The notes beneath the pieces are model-generated. The model did no database searches. It saw only the letters and a program-made list of their open reading frames with translations, and was not told where the DNA came from. The position numbers were made by a program, and so were the translations under genes. Shown here one piece after another: positions 25,147 to 34,079 of a stretch of DNA of 64,000 bases. How positions within the stretch are numbered: position 1 is the first letter of the stretch; each line of letters starts with the position of its first letter. Origin of the DNA: JAAUTT01 sp038213375 (GTDB taxonomy: Bacteria; Bacteroidota; Bacteroidia; Bacteroidales; JAAUTT01); the NCBI GenBank assembly GCA_038213375.1, contig JBBQTB010000010.1:75595-139594 (forward strand), given 5' to 3'.

Positions 25147-26907
25147 TTACTTAGTACTTGGTATTTGCACATGTATATTCAGTTCTTTAAGTTGTTCATC
25201 GGCTATCAACGAAGGACTATCGATCATAACATCACGTCCGGAATTATTTTTTGGAAAAGCAATCACATCGCGAATAGAATCCAGACCGGCAAACATAGAT
25301 GCCAGACGATCGAATCCAAAGGCAATTCCACCATGCGGCGGTGCTCCATAGGTAAATGCATTCATCAGAAAACCAAACTGATATTCGGCCTGTTCTTTTG
25401 TAAAGCCAAGTACTTTGAACATCCGTTGCTGTAATTGCTGATCGTGAATACGTATGGAACCACCACCAAGTTCAACACCATTTACTACACAGTCGTAAGC
25501 ATTGGCGCGCACACGTGCCGAATCTGTTTCGAAAAACGACAAGTCCTCTGGTTTAGGAGATGTGAATGGATGGTGCATCGCGTAAAAGCGATTGGTTTCT
25601 TCGTCATATTCAAACAAAGGGAAGTCAATCACCCAAAGAGGAACAAATTTATTTTTGTCGCGTAATCCTAAACGAGCGCCCATTTCAAGGCGAAGCTCAC
25701 TAAGCTGTGAAAGAGTTTTCTTTTTCTTACCAGGAAGAAGAAAAATCAAATCGCCTGGTTTTGCCTGAAAATAATCAGCAATCACTTTTTGTTCTTCAGA
25801 GGTAAAAAATTTATCTACCGACGATTTAAATGTGCCATCGGCATTATATTTGATATAAATTAACCCCAATGCTCCTATTTGAGGGCGTTTTACCCATTCG
25901 GTAAGTTCGTCGAGTTGTTTACGCGTATATTCGCTGCAACCTTCGGCACAAATACCACCAATATAATCGGCATTTTCGAAAATACTAAAGCCTTTGCCCT
26001 TTACTTTACCAGTTACTTCGTGTATTTTCATGCCAAAGCGAAGATCAGGTTTGTCGTTTCCGTATGTATTCATCGAGTCTTCGAAAGTCATTCGTAAGAA
26101 GGGTTGATCAAAATCAACGCCTTTTACGGTTTTAAACAGGTGTTTTAGCATCCCTTCGAAAGCCTGAAGAATGTCTTCCTGTTCAACAAATGCCATCTCG
26201 CAGTCGATTTGAGTGAATTCCGGTTGACGGTCGGCACGTAAATCTTCATCGCGAAAGCATTTTACAATTTGAAAATACCTGTCGAAACCTGCCACCATCA
26301 ATATTTGTTTGAAAGTTTGAGGCGATTGAGGCAATGCGTAAAACTGACCGGGATTAAGGCGTGATGGTACTACAAAATCGCGGGCTCCTTCGGGTGTAGA
26401 CTTTATTAGAACAGGAGTTTCAATTTCTAAAAAACCCTGGGTATCAAAATATTTACGAACCTCCTGAGCCATACGATGACGAAGTTCGAGGTTCTGTCGA
26501 ACTGATTTCCGGCGAAGGTCAAGATATCGATATTTCATGCGAAGTTCGTCTCCGCCATCGGTATTATCCTCAATGGTAAAAGGCGGAGTAACAGATGCAT
26601 TAAGAACTTTAATTGTATCAACAATAATTTCGATTTCACCTGTTGGCATGTTCAGGTTTTTGTTATATCGTTCGGTTACCTTGCCGGTTGCCTGAAGAAC
26701 AAATTCTCTGCCAAATTTACGGGCTTCTTCACAGATAGCGGCATTGGTTTCCATATTAAATACAAGCTGTGTAAGACCGTAACGGTCGCGAAGGTCAATA
26801 AAAGTCATTCCTCCCAAATCGCGAGATCGTTGCATCCAACCGGCCAAGGTAACCGTTTGACCAACTTGCTTGGTAGTTAATTCTCCACAGGTGTGAGTTC
26901 TGTACAT
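25147..26907 (-). CDS. aspS: Aspartyl-tRNA synthetase
   Basis: Class II synthetase that charges tRNA-Asp. The N-terminal OB-fold anticodon domain (1-105) has VGQTVTLAGWMQRSRDLGGMTFIDLRDR. Motif 1-2 regions include PVLIKSTPEGARDFVVPSR, and FYALPQSPQTFKQILMVAG with CFRDEDLRADRQPEF. The bacterial-type GAD insertion is in the middle, and motif 3 is GGIAFGFDRLASMFAG near the C-terminus. At 586 residues it is the bacterial length. Whether it also charges tRNA-Asn cannot be decided here. Confidence 0.98.
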   Translation of the reverse strand: MYRTHTCGELTTKQVGQTVTLAGWMQRSRDLGGMTFIDLRDRYGLTQLVFNMETNAAICEEARKFGREFVLQATGKVTERYNKNLNMPTGEIEIIVDTIKVLNASVTPPFTIEDNTDGGDELRMKYRYLDLRRKSVRQNLELRHRMAQEVRKYFDTQGFLEIETPVLIKSTPEGARDFVVPSRLNPGQFYALPQSPQTFKQILMVAGFDRYFQIVKCFRDEDLRADRQPEFTQIDCEMAFVEQEDILQAFEGMLKHLFKTVKGVDFDQPFLRMTFEDSMNTYGNDKPDLRFGMKIHEVTGKVKGKGFSIFENADYIGGICAEGCSEYTRKQLDELTEWVKRPQIGALGLIYIKYNADGTFKSSVDKFFTSEEQKVIADYFQAKPGDLIFLLPGKKKKTLSQLSELRLEMGARLGLRDKNKFVPLWVIDFPLFEYDEETNRFYAMHHPFTSPKPEDLSFFETDSARVRANAYDCVVNGVELGGGSIRIHDQQLQQRMFKVLGFTKEQAEYQFGFLMNAFTYGAPPHGGIAFGFDRLASMFAGLDSIRDVIAFPKNNSGRDVMIDSPSLIADEQLKELNIHVQIPSTK

Positions 26908-26955
26908 ATTTTTAACAAATTATATTTTCAAAAAAATGAATTGTCAATTAAACCG

Positions 26956-26963
26956 CAAAAGTA
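26956..26963 (-). promoter_or_regulatory. Candidate -7 element upstream of aspS
   Basis: The minus strand reads TACTTTTG followed by CGG, a common Bacteroidota -7 context, about 50 bases before the aspS ATG. No convincing -33 was seen. Confidence 0.45.
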
Positions 26964-27186
26964 CGAATTTTTCTTCAGGGAAATTAGAAAGCGGCAGAAA
27001 CCCACCTTTATCATATATCGGCATTTCATAAACCATTATCTTATATGGGATTTTTCATTATTGAAAATACTCTCCATATCTAATTTGTTATCAATATATT
27101 GGGAAATTTGAAATATGACGGATTTAAAATATTGCCTAATCACCACTTTGTCGTTTATTTAAAAAATTCTAGGCTCTTGCTTCTCA

Positions 27187-28641
27187 CTACTTCCTTACCT
27201 CTTCAATATCAAAAATTTTGTTCCTATCCCATTCGAGCCAGTACTTAATTGCATTCCGTCGGATAAGTTTCCAGTATCCGTCGTCCATTAATCCAAATTT
27301 AACTATACCTTCATTGATATCCGTGTCAACTTGTTTTAAGTATTCATCTTTGAGACAAATCTTAACAACCCTGTCTTTATACTTAAAAATAGCCATTGGT
27401 TTTGAGACGCTATCGGGTGAAACGCTTATTGTGCCCATTCCAAGTGTTGCCCCGGTACTAACCTGTATACCATCAGTAAGGCAACTATAGGGTGGTTTTG
27501 AACCTGCAAAAGTTGTTACTTTCAACTGGTCGGAACCGACACCGAACAGTTCGCATGCTCTTATTCCCATTTTAGCGCCAACAATGGAAAAAACGCCGAG
27601 GTGTCCATGGAATTCATCTGTCATCACGCATGCTTTCCATTCGTCCTTTCCATAACGTAATATTATAGTATCCATTACATTGCGTATGTCATAATTGAAT
27701 TGGGTGTGTTGGTTTGGAAATGCATTGAAAATAATATTTTTCTCCAAAACATAATTAGATGTAAGGATATCGGTAATCACTTGCCTTATTGCTGATACAC
27801 CATAATTTGTAGAATACCGAACATGGATATTTTCCTTAAGAGGACTCATATCAAAAAGTTCAGGATTGAGGAGGTAAATTGCTGCCAAATCGTCCCATAA
27901 CCGGAAATGATTGTTTGATAAACGTTCTCCAACAGCTTGTTGACCATGAATTGCCGAGATAATTTTAGCAACCGGAGTTGTCGATTTTTTAGCAATTTCA
28001 AATAATCTCAAATCAAAAATGGCTTCAGGAAGCTCGAGATTTGAAACCACATCAATGCGAACACCAGATGAAAAAACGGCCTCGGTGGCCTTTTCGTCTG
28101 CACTATAATTAAACCCCGTAAGTGGTTTTACGCTTCCACAATACCAGATCACACGATCTATCTTTTTCAATAACTCGGGCGATTTTGACACAATCCCGGC
28201 AAGATTTGTCAGTGGACCCAAACAGAGATACGTAGTTTTCTCAACAGAGTTTTTAAGAATATCGCCAATCAGATTAAAGGCTTTATCGCTATGTTTTTCG
28301 AGTATTTTTCCCCAGATAACCTGTTGATTAAACGCTCTCCACGCGGGAGCTTTAATCATTAAAGAAGAACCATAAGCCACAGGAATTGAGGACTTATTAA
28401 ACTCGCCCAGCAAGGAATTGATTTTAGAAACTGCATCGTCAACTGTTACATTTCCTTCAGACGCGATAATTGCTTTAATGTCAACTTCATTTCGTGAAAG
28501 AAGATAAGAAATCGCTCTGGCATCATCCAACCCACAGTCGCTATCAATAATGACATGAAAGGTAACATCCCTTTTTTTCTGGCTAAGAGCCGTAAACGCA
28601 AAAACGATAAAAATTGAAAGAAAGAATAGTTTTTTCGTCAT
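27187..28641 (-). CDS. Exported nucleoside hydrolase fused to an FmdE-like domain
   Basis: The protein has 484 residues with signal peptide MTKKLFFLSIFIVFAFTALSQ. Residues about 28-300 are an inosine-uridine-preferring nucleoside hydrolase: IIDSDCGLDDARA carries the Ca-binding aspartates (Asp33, 35, 39, 40), followed by KAIIASEGNVTVDDA, TYLCLGPLTNLA and LWDDLAAIYLL. Residues about 330-484 resemble the FmdE domain (formylmethanofuran dehydrogenase subunit E family): DEFHGHLGVFSIVGAKMG near 343 and PPYSCLTDGIQVSTGATLGMG near 381. Canonical FmdE has cysteines in GHxC and TGCT; here they are Gly and Ala, so metal binding may be lost or changed. It probably acts on exported or surface nucleosides. 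It appears monocistronic. Confidence 0.85.
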   Translation of the reverse strand: MTKKLFFLSIFIVFAFTALSQKKRDVTFHVIIDSDCGLDDARAISYLLSRNEVDIKAIIASEGNVTVDDAVSKINSLLGEFNKSSIPVAYGSSLMIKAPAWRAFNQQVIWGKILEKHSDKAFNLIGDILKNSVEKTTYLCLGPLTNLAGIVSKSPELLKKIDRVIWYCGSVKPLTGFNYSADEKATEAVFSSGVRIDVVSNLELPEAIFDLRLFEIAKKSTTPVAKIISAIHGQQAVGERLSNNHFRLWDDLAAIYLLNPELFDMSPLKENIHVRYSTNYGVSAIRQVITDILTSNYVLEKNIIFNAFPNQHTQFNYDIRNVMDTIILRYGKDEWKACVMTDEFHGHLGVFSIVGAKMGIRACELFGVGSDQLKVTTFAGSKPPYSCLTDGIQVSTGATLGMGTISVSPDSVSKPMAIFKYKDRVVKICLKDEYLKQVDTDINEGIVKFGLMDDGYWKLIRRNAIKYWLEWDRNKIFDIEEVRK

Positions 28642-28707
28642 AAAATTACATGTTCACAATAAATTCATAATGGGGCTTAACATGATAGAAATCTTGGCGA
28701 TGACTTG

Positions 28708-29643
28708 TTATCCTTCGTTTTTTATTTTTTTGATTCGTTCTTTTGTCAATCCTGTATACCTGACTATTTTATCTATTGGCTCTCCTTCCTTAAGCATTTC
28801 TTTTACAATTTCAATCTTTCCTTCAATCTTTCCTTCGAACTTTCCTTCAATCCTTCCTTCAATCCTTCCTTTAATTTCACCTTTAATCTCACCTTTAATC
28901 TCACCTTCTTCTCTCGCGGTATCGATGGAGTTTTTTAAATCCCGGTATGTCTTTAAACTATTTTCATAGGATTGAACTTCTTCTGGTGTAAACTTTGCTA
29001 TCTCCGCAACTTCGAACAACCGCTCAAATATGCCTTCCCGCAATTCGTCCGGAATACGGTCAAGCTTGTTCAGGTTGCGGATAATAAACATCCACTTATC
29101 AAAACGTGTGGTCAATTCATTAATTGCTTTGTTAAACTTGGGCATCTCCAAATACACAAAGGTCAACTTGTCATAAAATATTTTATACGTTTCAATGTCC
29201 GAAAGTTTTACATTATAACGGTATTTCTCTTTTTGATGTTTGTCTTCGTCGAACACAAAGTCCAGAATAGCTACAGTATAAACAGCTTTTAACTCGAAAT
29301 CCCAGTCGCTGCCCCGTTGTGCTTGTTCTCGTATGGGAAAGCTCGAATAATACACTGTTCTGTCTTTAAAAAACTTTTGTTTGGTTTTTTGTAGTTCAAC
29401 GATAAACTTTTCCCCCTTTTCATTCTCGCAATACAAATCGAATATTGCTTTGCGCTCTTCTTCACTCGACCCAAGCCTGTCACTTTTGAGATATGTCAAT
29501 TCTTTAATTTTTCCTTGCTCTGCCCCTAAAAGCTCATTCAAAAAATCGAGTAACAAGTCTTTACTTGGTTCTTCTCCAAAAAGTCGTTTAAAACCGTAAT
29601 CGGTGAACGGATTGATGTATTTTTCTTTAAAATCGCCTGACAT
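28708..29643 (-). CDS. Rpn family PD-(D/E)XK nuclease with C-terminal repeat tract
   Basis: The protein has 311 residues. The N-terminal NPFTDYGFKRLFGEE and LLDFLNELLG blocks are typical of the Rpn / PD-(D/E)XK transposase-like family. The nuclease core is AIFDLYCENEKGEKFIVELQ, with Asp69, Glu83 and Gln85 as D-x13-E-x-Q. Residues about 190-240 are helical. Residues about 246-276 are a run of four-residue units KGEI/KGRI/EGRI/EGKF/EGKI encoded by 12-nt repeats, followed by a short helical end with YTGLTKERIKKI. E. coli Rpn relatives act as recombination-promoting DNases and anti-phage toxins with internally translated inhibitors. Whether this one does is inferred. Confidence 0.85.
   Translation of the reverse strand: MSGDFKEKYINPFTDYGFKRLFGEEPSKDLLLDFLNELLGAEQGKIKELTYLKSDRLGSSEEERKAIFDLYCENEKGEKFIVELQKTKQKFFKDRTVYYSSFPIREQAQRGSDWDFELKAVYTVAILDFVFDEDKHQKEKYRYNVKLSDIETYKIFYDKLTFVYLEMPKFNKAINELTTRFDKWMFIIRNLNKLDRIPDELREGIFERLFEVAEIAKFTPEEVQSYENSLKTYRDLKNSIDTAREEGEIKGEIKGEIKGRIEGRIEGKFEGKIEGKIEIVKEMLKEGEPIDKIVRYTGLTKERIKKIKNEG
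28811..28908. repeat. 12-nt in-frame tandem repeat inside the Rpn gene
   Basis: About eight units of a 12-base motif (plus-strand forms such as TCAATCTTTCCT and TTAATCTCACCT) encode the KGEI/EGKI tetrapeptides. Unit length is a multiple of three, so slippage changes length without shifting frame. Confidence 0.85.
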
Positions 29644-29889
29644 ACTGTGCCTTTTTATGCAAAATTACGCTTTTTTAAGATTTAAGCAATTTTATATTGG
29701 AGTGCCTTTTTCAAATGAAGGGTATTAACAAAACACCCGGTTATTAACAATCAATGAGAAAAATAGCTAACCTGATACAAAAAAATTTATTAGAAAAATA
29801 TTATTGGTTCTAACATTTCTCAATTATATCCAATATTTTATTTTAAAATATTCAATATAAGGGAACTAAAATTTAAAGCGGGTAATTAA

Positions 29890-29927
29890 AAAATGGTTTG
29901 GCCTCCGATTGAAAGCCAAACCATTTT
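29890..29927 (-). terminator. Terminator of the FadL-like gene
   Basis: A perfect 13-bp stem (29890-29902 with 29915-29927) encloses a 12-base loop. Read on the minus strand it ends in a T-run. It lies 17 bases beyond the stop. The rest of the roughly 300-base gap 29644-29943 is AT-rich with nothing else I can support. Confidence 0.85.
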
Positions 29928-29943
29928 GAAATATTCATAATAA

Positions 29944-31545
29944 CTATTTACCAAACTTGATATCAAACCCAATTGAAAAAATCAGGTTATCCTTGTAATA
30001 ACTTTCTTTAAAATTTATAGGACTGCTGCTACCAGCTATGGTATGAGTCAACTCTTTTTCGTCACTGTTATAAAATGAATATGCAACCCCGAGATTTACA
30101 TCCAGTTTGGGAGCGACTGCAATTTTGCCCCCAAAACCAACAGAATTGGAGGTTAGACTATAACTTAAATCAGTATTATAACCTACCATTACACCAGTTT
30201 GTGCAAGTAGATAACCTGCGCTTAGCATAATTTTCTCATTAATATCATACTCCATGCCTAGGGATACCTCGTAATAATTTTTATCAATTACAGATTTGTT
30301 CTCCACAACCACACCATTAGCCGATCGGCCATAATTTGCCGATTTGTCAAAATAATAATGCAACCCGGCGGCCAACCTAAAGTTGTTAAATAATTTGTAT
30401 GATGCACCAACTGACAGCATGGCAGGCATGTCCGACGCTGTTTTGGCCTTATCGGGAAATTGTGTTATAGCCGTTCCATCGTTATTGAATCCGGTGGTAA
30501 TGTCCTTTTTTGTATTGTTTTGAAGTGTCAGTTTGGTAATAAATTCATATTTCAATCCTATATTCAATTTACTTTCCAAAAGATTTAAGTTTAACCCGAT
30601 GATCGGAGTGAATCCGGTACCAGTCTGTATTACATCAGCTTCCTGATCAGACAACAAAAAAGCTTTATTGGTATAACCGGCAGCAGCAGAATTAAACGCA
30701 GCCTGGGATTGCTTAATGGGTAATGTAATAGGAATTCCTAAAGCTGCAAGCCCGCCTTCAATAGCAGCTCGTTGAGGTGCAGTAATTGCTCCTGCACCTT
30801 CAGCCTGAGCCAAAGTAAGACTACCAGCACCCCCATTAATCAAAGGCTGAAGTCCATTTGCCCCACTTGTTGCCTGCGTGGCGACATTGGTGAAAAATGT
30901 TGAAGCAGGCATTGCTGTGGAACCGAAATAAATGGTATTGTTATTTAAATGTCCCTGATATGTATTTGAGGCGCTTACGTATCTTCCGCCTGCATAAACC
31001 GAAATTATATCGTTAATTTTGTATGATATACCTGCCTGTCCTCCCCAAAAAATTGAAGTCCCCTTAAAATACACATCGGAGCTATATTTTGTTACTCCTT
31101 TGGATGATAGTGCAGGAACCAGATCGGATATCCCAATTTCGAAAGATGGTAAACCTCTGTTAAACTTTGCGCTCCCGCCTCCGCCAATAATATTCACACC
31201 ACCTGAAAATACAAACTTTCCCGTACTATAAGCAGCATAAAAACTTGGAAATAAAGGTGCCGAAACATTGCCAATATACTCACTTGAATTAAGGTAAGGG
31301 TAATTATTGTCGATGCTTTTTTTCTGAAAAATTGACTGGTTGTTTAAGGAGAAATAAAACCCATTACCCAAGCCTGTGAGACCAGCAGGGTTAAAATAAA
31401 CTGCATCTATATCTCGTGATGCGTCGCGCGAAAGCATTCGTACCCAAGAAGCACTCTGGTTGGTGTTTGTAACTATACCACCCCCAAACACAAGAGTGGA
31501 TATACACAGGAGAAAAGAAGCCAGGCCTATTTTTGCGATCTTCAT
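29944..31545 (-). CDS. OmpP1/FadL/TodX family outer-membrane porin
   Basis: This is a 533-residue outer-membrane protein with signal peptide MKIAKIGLASFLLCISTLVFG. FadL-family hatch residues are visible at the mature start: NQSASWVRMLSRDASRDID followed by AVYFNPAGLTGLGNGFYFS, the typical xNPAGL turn. Later blocks include GGVNIIGGGGSAKFNRGLPS and the strand-rich C-terminal barrel ending SIGFDIKFGK. Such proteins pass long-chain fatty acids or other hydrophobic compounds. The substrate is not predictable here. An insert at about 220-300 rich in Ala and Gly is an extracellular loop candidate. Confidence 0.9.
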   Translation of the reverse strand: MKIAKIGLASFLLCISTLVFGGGIVTNTNQSASWVRMLSRDASRDIDAVYFNPAGLTGLGNGFYFSLNNQSIFQKKSIDNNYPYLNSSEYIGNVSAPLFPSFYAAYSTGKFVFSGGVNIIGGGGSAKFNRGLPSFEIGISDLVPALSSKGVTKYSSDVYFKGTSIFWGGQAGISYKINDIISVYAGGRYVSASNTYQGHLNNNTIYFGSTAMPASTFFTNVATQATSGANGLQPLINGGAGSLTLAQAEGAGAITAPQRAAIEGGLAALGIPITLPIKQSQAAFNSAAAGYTNKAFLLSDQEADVIQTGTGFTPIIGLNLNLLESKLNIGLKYEFITKLTLQNNTKKDITTGFNNDGTAITQFPDKAKTASDMPAMLSVGASYKLFNNFRLAAGLHYYFDKSANYGRSANGVVVENKSVIDKNYYEVSLGMEYDINEKIMLSAGYLLAQTGVMVGYNTDLSYSLTSNSVGFGGKIAVAPKLDVNLGVAYSFYNSDEKELTHTIAGSSSPINFKESYYKDNLIFSIGFDIKFGK

Positions 31546-31840
31546 AAAGTTTTGTTTAATTTTAGTAATTGGGAGTGTTATTGTTTTATTAACGAATTGG
31601 CAGATGTTTATGTGAAGGTAATTTTTTACCTGAAAAAATCAACTATTTATCGACCGATAAATTTTGATAATTAGTCCATTAATTTTCACTAAGGTTTACT
31701 TTATTGTATTTTAGTACTTTAAGGGGTCAGTTTATTTCGACTAATCTGTTTCAAAAAATCGAACTTGCTTCGACTGGGTATAATAAAAGTATATAACTCT
31801 CTTTTTGCTACTTTTGAAATTTAAATAAAATCAATAATCT
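31546..31840. other. Intergenic stretch with a candidate -7 element
   Basis: This 295-base AT-rich gap separates divergent genes. TACTTTTG at 31809-31816 fits TAnnTTTG for the downstream plus-strand gene. I see no RNA gene or other element. Confidence 0.35.
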
Positions 31841-32209
31841 ATGTATAGCAAATTATTTAAATTAGTTATCACAGCTGTCACTATTCTAACTGTCAATCTT
31901 TTAACTACTTATTTAATAAATTATATGATTAATTATAAGACTCATTACAAGCCTCTCACATATACTTTGATCGAGATGGGAATCATGGTACTGATTTTTT
32001 ATCCATTATTCATTAAAATGGAGGATTGGCTAAATGCACTTTCAGCGAAAATTGTAAGAAAAGGACGGTCTTTTGCAGGTAAGTACGTGGGATTGTTGCT
32101 GACTTTTGTTGCTTGTATATCAGTGCTGTTCTGCCTTTATGCAAAACTTTGGTATAAGCTGGATGTGATCAAATTGTTGTTTTCTGGCAACCTATCTCAT
32201 TATTTTTAG
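31841..32209 (+). CDS. Small membrane protein of unknown function
   Basis: The protein has 122 residues with three hydrophobic segments: LVITAVTILTVNLLTTYLIN, LIEMGIMVLIFYPLFI and YVGLLLTFVACISVLFCLYA. Between helices two and three lies a basic loop with NALSAKIVRKGRSF. I do not recognise the family. The compact layout and a candidate promoter favour a real gene. Partners are unknown. Confidence 0.55.
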   Translation: MYSKLFKLVITAVTILTVNLLTTYLINYMINYKTHYKPLTYTLIEMGIMVLIFYPLFIKMEDWLNALSAKIVRKGRSFAGKYVGLLLTFVACISVLFCLYAKLWYKLDVIKLLFSGNLSHYF

Positions 32210-32383
32210 GATAGAGTGTTTGAAATAGCTATGATTACAATAAAAAAAATTCCCGAATCCATAAATGAAAAGGTTGATTTTTCAGTATTCTAACTTCATA
32301 TACAGAGTGTAAAAACGCTGAAAAAGCATTAAAAAATTTGAACTGTCATTGCAGAATTAACAAAAAAATAATACAATAGGTTA

Positions 32384-32411
32384 TTGAATCTGAAAAAAAC
32401 ATCTACCTTTG
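32384..32411 (+). promoter_or_regulatory. Bacteroidota promoter for the 72-aa gene
   Basis: TTG at 32384-32386 and TACCTTTG at 32404-32411 are 17 bases apart, followed by CGGCC. The -7 is an exact TAnnTTTG match. It lies about 40 bases before the ATG at 32449. Confidence 0.7.
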
Positions 32412-32448
32412 CGGCCTTAAAAATATATTAATTAATCAAATAGAAATA

Positions 32449-32667
32449 ATGCAGGTAATTGAAAATGCTTCGGTAATATGTCGCAGTATGGGAGAAAAGA
32501 ACATTTACATTGTTCAGAATGAAAACACAGGAGAAAAAATTACTCTCCAGAATGTAAAAGGAATTGAATTGGAATTAGGTATGGAAGGTAAATTGATTTA
32601 CAATGAAAATTCTTCGAATCAATTAATAAGTTTTGAACCTGTTACAGTGGAAGAATTAGTTTTCTAA
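32449..32667 (+). CDS. Small protein of unknown function (72 aa)
   Basis: This is a short acidic soluble protein with alternating strands: VIENASVICRSMGEKNIYIV, TGEKITLQNVKGIELELGM and GKLIYNENSSNQLISFEPV. It looks like a small all-beta fold. I do not know a family. It has its own well-formed promoter and a terminator, so it is a monocistronic expressed unit. That is unusual for a spurious frame and supports it as a real gene. Confidence 0.65.
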   Translation: MQVIENASVICRSMGEKNIYIVQNENTGEKITLQNVKGIELELGMEGKLIYNENSSNQLISFEPVTVEELVF

Positions 32668-32697
32668 AACAGTCATCAATCCCCCTAAAATATTTAA

Positions 32698-32734
32698 GCG
32701 GCCATCGAATGTAACTTCGGTAGCCGTTTTTTTT
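32698..32734 (+). terminator. Terminator after the 72-aa gene
   Basis: CGGCCATCGAA and TTCGGTAGCCG pair with a few mismatches around a six-base loop, followed by eight T. It lies about 30 bases after the stop. Confidence 0.75.
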
Positions 32735-32793
32735 GTGATAATATCCTCGGAAATTAACGGAGATGTGCTACTTTTAAGACTTTTCAAATCGAT

Positions 32794-33981
32794 ATGCAAG
32801 TACCCTCATCCGAATTACAGACCCGCATGTTCCGCTTTAGGGAACGCATGGATAATGTCAATCCCGATTGGGCTATGGTGGCCATTTTTGGGAAGATAAA
32901 TCAATATTATTTCACTGGCACCATGCAAGAAGGCATGTTGCTAATACCCCGTAACGATGAATCCGTTTTTTGGGTGAGACGCAGCTATGAGCGTGCCATA
33001 GCCGAATCGTTGTTCCCTGTTATCAAACCTATGGACAGCTTTCGTGAAGCGGCACAAAATTTCTCCTCTTTTCCTGAAACTGTTTACCTCGAAACGGAAG
33101 TAGTTCCAATAGCATTAGTACAGCGTTTTCAAAAGTACTTTCCATTTACTCATATGAAACCGGCAGATGCCAGTATAGCCTCGGTTCGGTCAGTTAAAAG
33201 CGAATACGAGTTATCGCTGATGGAGCAATCGGGTCAAATACATCAACGGGTTTTGGAGAAACGCGTTCCGGAAATCCTCCGCGAAGGAATTAGTGAGGCT
33301 TCGTTTGGCGGCGAATTATATTCTATACTGATTGAAGAAGGGCATCACGGGGTGGCTCGATTTGGCATGTTCGATACTGAAGTGATTTTGGGGCACATTG
33401 CTTTTGGTGAAAGCTCCGTTTATCCTACAAGCTTCAACGGGCCGGGTGGTAATTATGGCATGAGTCCGGCAGTGCCTATGTTGGGTAGCAGGAATAGAAT
33501 GCTTAAAAAGGGCGATTTAGTGTTTGTTGATGTTGCCTGCGGAGTAGATGGTTACCATACCGACAAAACAGTGACTTACATGTTTGGTAAAACTCTTCCT
33601 GATAAAGCAATTGAAGAACATAACGCTTGTGTTCATATCCAAAATGAAATGGCAGCCATGTTGTTACCCGGAGCTGTTCCCTCGCAGATTTACCAAACGA
33701 TTATGGATAAGTTAAGTCCTGCTTTTCTCGAAAACTTTATGGGATTCGGCAACCGGCAGGTTCGCTTTCTGGGACATGGAATTGGGCTAACCATCGATGA
33801 AACGCCCGTTATTGCCAAAGGGTTCGACGAACCTTTGCAGGAAGGAATGGTTTTTGCTTTAGAGCCTAAAAAAGGAATTCATCATATTGGAATGGTTGGT
33901 ATTGAGAATACCTTTATTGTAACTCCAAATGGAGGCAAATGCATCACCGGAAATCATCCGGGTTTGATGGAAATATATTGA
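32794..33981 (+). CDS. M24 family aminopeptidase (Xaa-Pro type)
   Basis: The 395-residue protein has an N-terminal creatinase-like domain (about 1-135) and a C-terminal pita-bread metallopeptidase domain. The metal ligands are visible in order: FVDVACGVDGYHTDKTVTY (two Asp), FLGHGIGLTIDETP (His), FALEPKKGI (Glu) and VGIENTFIV (Glu). It probably removes N-terminal residues before proline, or is an uncharacterised dipeptidase of the family. There is no signal peptide, so it is cytoplasmic. Confidence 0.9.
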   Translation: MQVPSSELQTRMFRFRERMDNVNPDWAMVAIFGKINQYYFTGTMQEGMLLIPRNDESVFWVRRSYERAIAESLFPVIKPMDSFREAAQNFSSFPETVYLETEVVPIALVQRFQKYFPFTHMKPADASIASVRSVKSEYELSLMEQSGQIHQRVLEKRVPEILREGISEASFGGELYSILIEEGHHGVARFGMFDTEVILGHIAFGESSVYPTSFNGPGGNYGMSPAVPMLGSRNRMLKKGDLVFVDVACGVDGYHTDKTVTYMFGKTLPDKAIEEHNACVHIQNEMAAMLLPGAVPSQIYQTIMDKLSPAFLENFMGFGNRQVRFLGHGIGLTIDETPVIAKGFDEPLQEGMVFALEPKKGIHHIGMVGIENTFIVTPNGGKCITGNHPGLMEIY

Positions 33982-34079
33982 AATTGAAATCTCTTGTGGA
34001 ATTTGGAAACAATAGCTCGAAACTGATGAAGTTGGGTTGATTTGTAAATAGTGTTTGGTGTGCTGAAGTATAAAAGGTT

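Noticed and set aside
28811..28908. Regular short repeats that could suggest a CRISPR array
   Set aside because: The units are 12 bases with no spacers and lie within a coding frame, giving tetrapeptide repeats.
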